Of a stretch of DNA of 50,988 bases, positions 49,150 to 50,988 are shown in pieces. The notes under the pieces were generated by a model. That model saw only the letters and a list, made by a program, of their open reading frames with translations, searched no databases and had not been told where the DNA came from. The DNA lies in contig UQNN01000015.1 in NCBI GenBank assembly GCA_900542445.1, positions 1 through 50,988 on the forward strand, written 5' to 3'. Numbering within the stretch: position 1 is the first letter of the stretch; each line of letters begins with the position of its first letter. The stretch comes from an uncultured Eubacteriales bacterium. GTDB taxonomy: Bacteria; Bacillota; Clostridia; Christensenellales; Aristaeellaceae. Made by a program: the position numbers and the translations under genes.

Positions 49150-49178
49150 AGAATAGCACCCGAAGATTAAACCAAGTT
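49150..49178 (-). promoter_or_regulatory. Possible promoter of the 49081 and 48475 genes
   Basis: On the minus strand an extended -10 (TGC TATTCT) with a poor -35 (AACTTG) at 17 bp. Confidence 0.35.
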
Positions 49179-49230
49179 TGAAAACGAAAAAGTTTTTTGA
49201 AATCGCTTTTGCTTGGGGCTTTGCCTCGCC

Positions 49231-49278
49231 TCACCAGAAATCGAAGGTTTCTGGATCCTCCACAAGCAAAATGCGCAT
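49231..49278 (-). pseudogene. Truncated 5' end of a response-regulator gene (or tiny ORF)
   Basis: A frame of 15 residues, MRILLVEDPETFDFW, starts at ATG 49278, 7 nt after a strong GGAGGG. MRILLVED is the classic first strand of OmpR-type response regulators, but the frame diverges after codon 8 and stops. The promoter upstream is intact, so this is either a truncated gene start still transcribed or a chance short ORF. Confidence 0.5.
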
Positions 49279-49301
49279 GGTTTCGCCCTCCTTTGCGCAA
49301 G

Positions 49302-49331
49302 AGTATAGCATACGCGGGGCATCTTCGTCCA
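49302..49331 (-). promoter_or_regulatory. Promoter of the truncated response-regulator start
   Basis: Extended -10 TGC TATACT with TGGACG at 18 bp on the minus strand, 24 nt before the ATG. The 49082-49431 gap holds this promoter, the small frame and leaders only. Confidence 0.5.
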
Positions 49332-49431
49332 TTTTTTCCCGAATTTGGGATGAAATGGATATCATATATCGTTTTATATGGCGGAACGGTTCCGAAAGCG
49401 ACCCATTTTCAACCGAAAAGGAGTGTATTTC

Positions 49432-50292
49432 ATGCGCAAACGTTCGATTCCTTGGACACGCCTTGCCGCTCTGCCGCTCACTTTACTGCTTGTTGTCTGC
49501 GGCGGCGCGTCGGTAAAAGCCAATGACAAGCCCGCATTCAGTCAAAGCGGCACGCAGGGCGTCAGCATGACTTGGACGATTGAAAACCTGTATTTTGACG
49601 GCCGTCTGCTGGCGCTGGATGTGCTTGCTTCGCCGAGCGACGCGCGCTATTCGGCCTGCAACGACGTTCTCGGCGATTATGCAGACTTCACGGAAGCCGA
49701 CGACGCTCGTGCGGAAGGTTTTATTCCGCTTGGCTTTTACTGTGAAGCTGATATTTGGGCAGATTCGGTTCCAGAAACGGGTTCCGTCCTCGGTTCAGGG
49801 GAACGCAAAGGCAGTGAAGCCATGCGCCGATTCCGTTGGATGCTCACATCCGAAGAAGCCGCGCAAGTCCGCTCGATTCATCTGGATTGCGGCATCATGG
49901 AAACGCCCGGACAGTTGACGAGCCAAGAAATCTATGTTTTAGATATTCCCAAACCCGACGCAGCAACCGTCATACAGGTTTCGGTCAACGCCGAACAGGT
50001 GAAAACCAACCGCATCCGCGAAATTCTACTCACGCAAATTGACACGGTGACCAATATCTATCTGTATTACGACAACACCGATTACGGGCCGCGTGTCCCG
50101 CTGGATTATACCTGTTCAACGCATCCGGATGCCTTCGTTTTCAATATCTATGACGACCGGAAACAGCTGAACTGCCTTGTTTTATCCATTCCCAGTGCCG
50201 AAATCGATTTGACTGCTCATACCCTGCCCGTACAGGATTTGGAAAATAATCAGCTCATCACGATTGACCTGCAAACCGGCATAGCTACCTGA
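49432..50292 (+). CDS. Secreted protein of unknown function
   Basis: The ATG at 49432 lies 9 nt after AAAGGAG. The 286-residue protein has a signal peptide (about 1-31; LAALPLTLLLVVCGGASVKA) and a beta-rich mature part. Two halves may be repeated immunoglobulin-like units: WTIENLYFDGRLLALDVLAS, and later YVLDIPKPDAATVIQVSVNA. It is one of several single, promoter-driven secreted proteins of this region and shares composition with the 22942 product, without clear homology. Closed by a strong terminator. Confidence 0.75.
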   Translation: MRKRSIPWTRLAALPLTLLLVVCGGASVKANDKPAFSQSGTQGVSMTWTIENLYFDGRLLALDVLASPSDARYSACNDVLGDYADFTEADDARAEGFIPLGFYCEADIWADSVPETGSVLGSGERKGSEAMRRFRWMLTSEEAAQVRSIHLDCGIMETPGQLTSQEIYVLDIPKPDAATVIQVSVNAEQVKTNRIREILLTQIDTVTNIYLYYDNTDYGPRVPLDYTCSTHPDAFVFNIYDDRKQLNCLVLSIPSAEIDLTAHTLPVQDLENNQLITIDLQTGIAT

Positions 50293-50293
50293 T

Positions 50294-50335
50294 AAAGTGA
50301 GGACAGACCTCTTTGGAGATCTGTTCTCACTTTTT
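50294..50335 (+). terminator. Terminator after the 49432 gene
   Basis: AAAGTGAG / CTCACTTT outer stem with an inner ACAGA / TCTGT and CTC / GAG, followed by TTTTT. Confidence 0.9.
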
Positions 50336-50367
50336 CGCAAAATCATATCCAATTTGGATATTTATGA

Positions 50368-50397
50368 TTGATTTTTAGGATATAACATGTATATAAT
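50368..50397 (+). promoter_or_regulatory. Promoter of the 50430 gene
   Basis: TTGATT and TATAAT with 18 bp spacing in A/T-rich DNA. Confidence 0.6.
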
Positions 50398-50429
50398 AAT
50401 TCTACAAAAGACAAAAAGGGGGTTTTCCC

Positions 50430-50774
50430 ATGAAAAGAATCATCTGTGGTCTGCTCGTTTTCTGTTTGCTGCTGCCCGCGTTGGCTTTTGCCGCCCCATC
50501 CCAAAAACTTCAAGCCATTTATGATTCGGTAGACACGCTGAATGTCGAAGAACTCGTCGCCCTTCAGGATTACGTCAACGCAAAAATCGACGCTTCTTCA
50601 GCCGTTAACACAGACGAAACCACGTATGTGCTTAACAAAAATACGAAGAAATTCCATTATGCCGATTGTGCCAGCGCCAAGTCCATCAAAGATAAAAACC
50701 GCACAACCTACACGGGTTCAAGGGATGAAGTCATCGCCAACGGCTATCAACCGTGCAAAAAATGTAATCCCTAA
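50430..50774 (+). CDS. Small secreted protein with C-terminal His/Cys metal-binding-like module
   Basis: A 114-residue protein: signal peptide (about 1-22, AFA-AP), a helical segment (LQAIYDSVDTLNVEELVALQ), and a C-terminal module YVLNKNTKKFHYADC, then TTYTGSRDEVIANGYQPCKKC. This HYxxC ... GYxPCxxC module is widespread at the C-termini of secreted nucleases and small proteins of Bacillota and is thought to bind zinc (Ada-type pattern). AAAAAGGGGG precedes the ATG. Function unknown. Confidence 0.82.
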   Translation: MKRIICGLLVFCLLLPALAFAAPSQKLQAIYDSVDTLNVEELVALQDYVNAKIDASSAVNTDETTYVLNKNTKKFHYADCASAKSIKDKNRTTYTGSRDEVIANGYQPCKKCNP

Positions 50775-50775
50775 G

Positions 50776-50988
50776 CTACAAGCAGATGCTTCGGAATTCA
50801 ACAGTGTCCTACTTTCCCAGGCATAAGTACAATGCTGCACATTGGCTTGAAGACAACCGGAAAATAAGGCATTGCGCTTCTGACTCTCCCAGGTGATATC
50901 GGCCCCCTGTTTCGCCCACAGGGCGCAGGGGCCGATATCCTAACCAAGTACGTGCTTCGCTCAGTTAAAGACGACTTGGGAGAGGAAC
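50776..50988 (-). ncRNA. Candidate structured RNA at the right edge (5S-like segment)
   Basis: No coding frame fits. Read on the minus strand, an 8-bp helix CTCTCCCA / TGGGAGAG (50984-50977 with 50891-50884) encloses a 12-bp perfect helix GATATCGGCCCC / GGGGCCGATATC. Further on, the segment GTACTTATGCCTGGGAAAG followed by TAGGACACTGTTG resembles the 3' part of 5S rRNA (GGTACT ... CCTGGGAGAGTAGG). It ends in an AAGCA-TC-TGCTT hairpin and, beyond a short gap, six T at 50762-50757. It may be a 5S relative, another structured RNA, or the end of a mobile element; the 5' part may lie outside the window. Confidence 0.4.

Noticed and set aside
50776..50988. Ordinary 5S rRNA gene
   Set aside because: Only the 3' third resembles 5S; the 5' half and the central loops do not follow the 5S pattern and the terminal helix partner is not found.

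Overview
The window is a GC-rich (about 58-60 % by eye) chromosomal segment of a Bacillota bacterium, most likely an uncultured gut member of the class Clostridia (perhaps Christensenellales or a relative; this placement is inference). Reasons: AddA-type helicase-nuclease, type III glutamine synthetase, QueT under a preQ1-I riboswitch, XpaC/TelA proteins, MgtE, strong AAGGAGG ribosome sites, and many TTGACA-17-TATAAT promoters. No tRNA, 16S or 23S gene, CRISPR array, phage module or complete insertion sequence was found.

Layout. 1-4.6 kb: start of an Arg/Pro-rich protein leaving the window, then a LytR-CpsA-Psr ligase, an AI-2E-type permease, an XpaC-like protein and a small secreted protein. 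5-15.5 kb: an efflux and ion island with a MacB-like ABC operon (ATPase, permease, adaptor, TetR), two MarR-MATE pairs, and between them a CaCA antiporter behind a yybP-ykoY (Mn2+) riboswitch. 15.5-22.4 kb, minus strand: MgtE with a leader ORF and attenuator, AddA, and a secreted serine hydrolase. 22.9-29 kb: a secreted protein, a five-gene XpaC-TelA-LemA-like-small membrane protein-TPM operon, and an ECF sigma/anti-sigma pair. 29.2-39.8 kb, minus strand: transglutaminase-like protein, RpiB-like isomerase, QueT, a lipoprotein joining parvulin-like, SH3-like and cyclophilin domains, a LysR regulator, and a glnN-glmS operon. 40.2-46.4 kb: MurA, then SGNH-MBOAT-SGNH-VanY, which looks like a wall-polymer O-acylation and peptidoglycan-trimming operon. 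46.5-51 kb: two receiver-domain remnants, a NUDIX hydrolase, several small secreted proteins, and a structured, possibly 5S-like, RNA candidate at the right edge.

Much of the window concerns the envelope (LCP, MurA, GlmS supply, MBOAT/SGNH, VanY, foldase lipoprotein, XpaC/TelA/TPM) and cation or drug transport. Points most worth a second look: the mgtE leader peptide with attenuator; the double-PPIase lipoprotein; a dispersed hairpin repeat with compensatory base changes; the XpaC-TelA-LemA-TPM operon; the SGNH-MBOAT-SGNH-VanY operon; a 13-bp motif shared by the lysR and glnN promoters; and the structured element at 50.78-50.99 kb.
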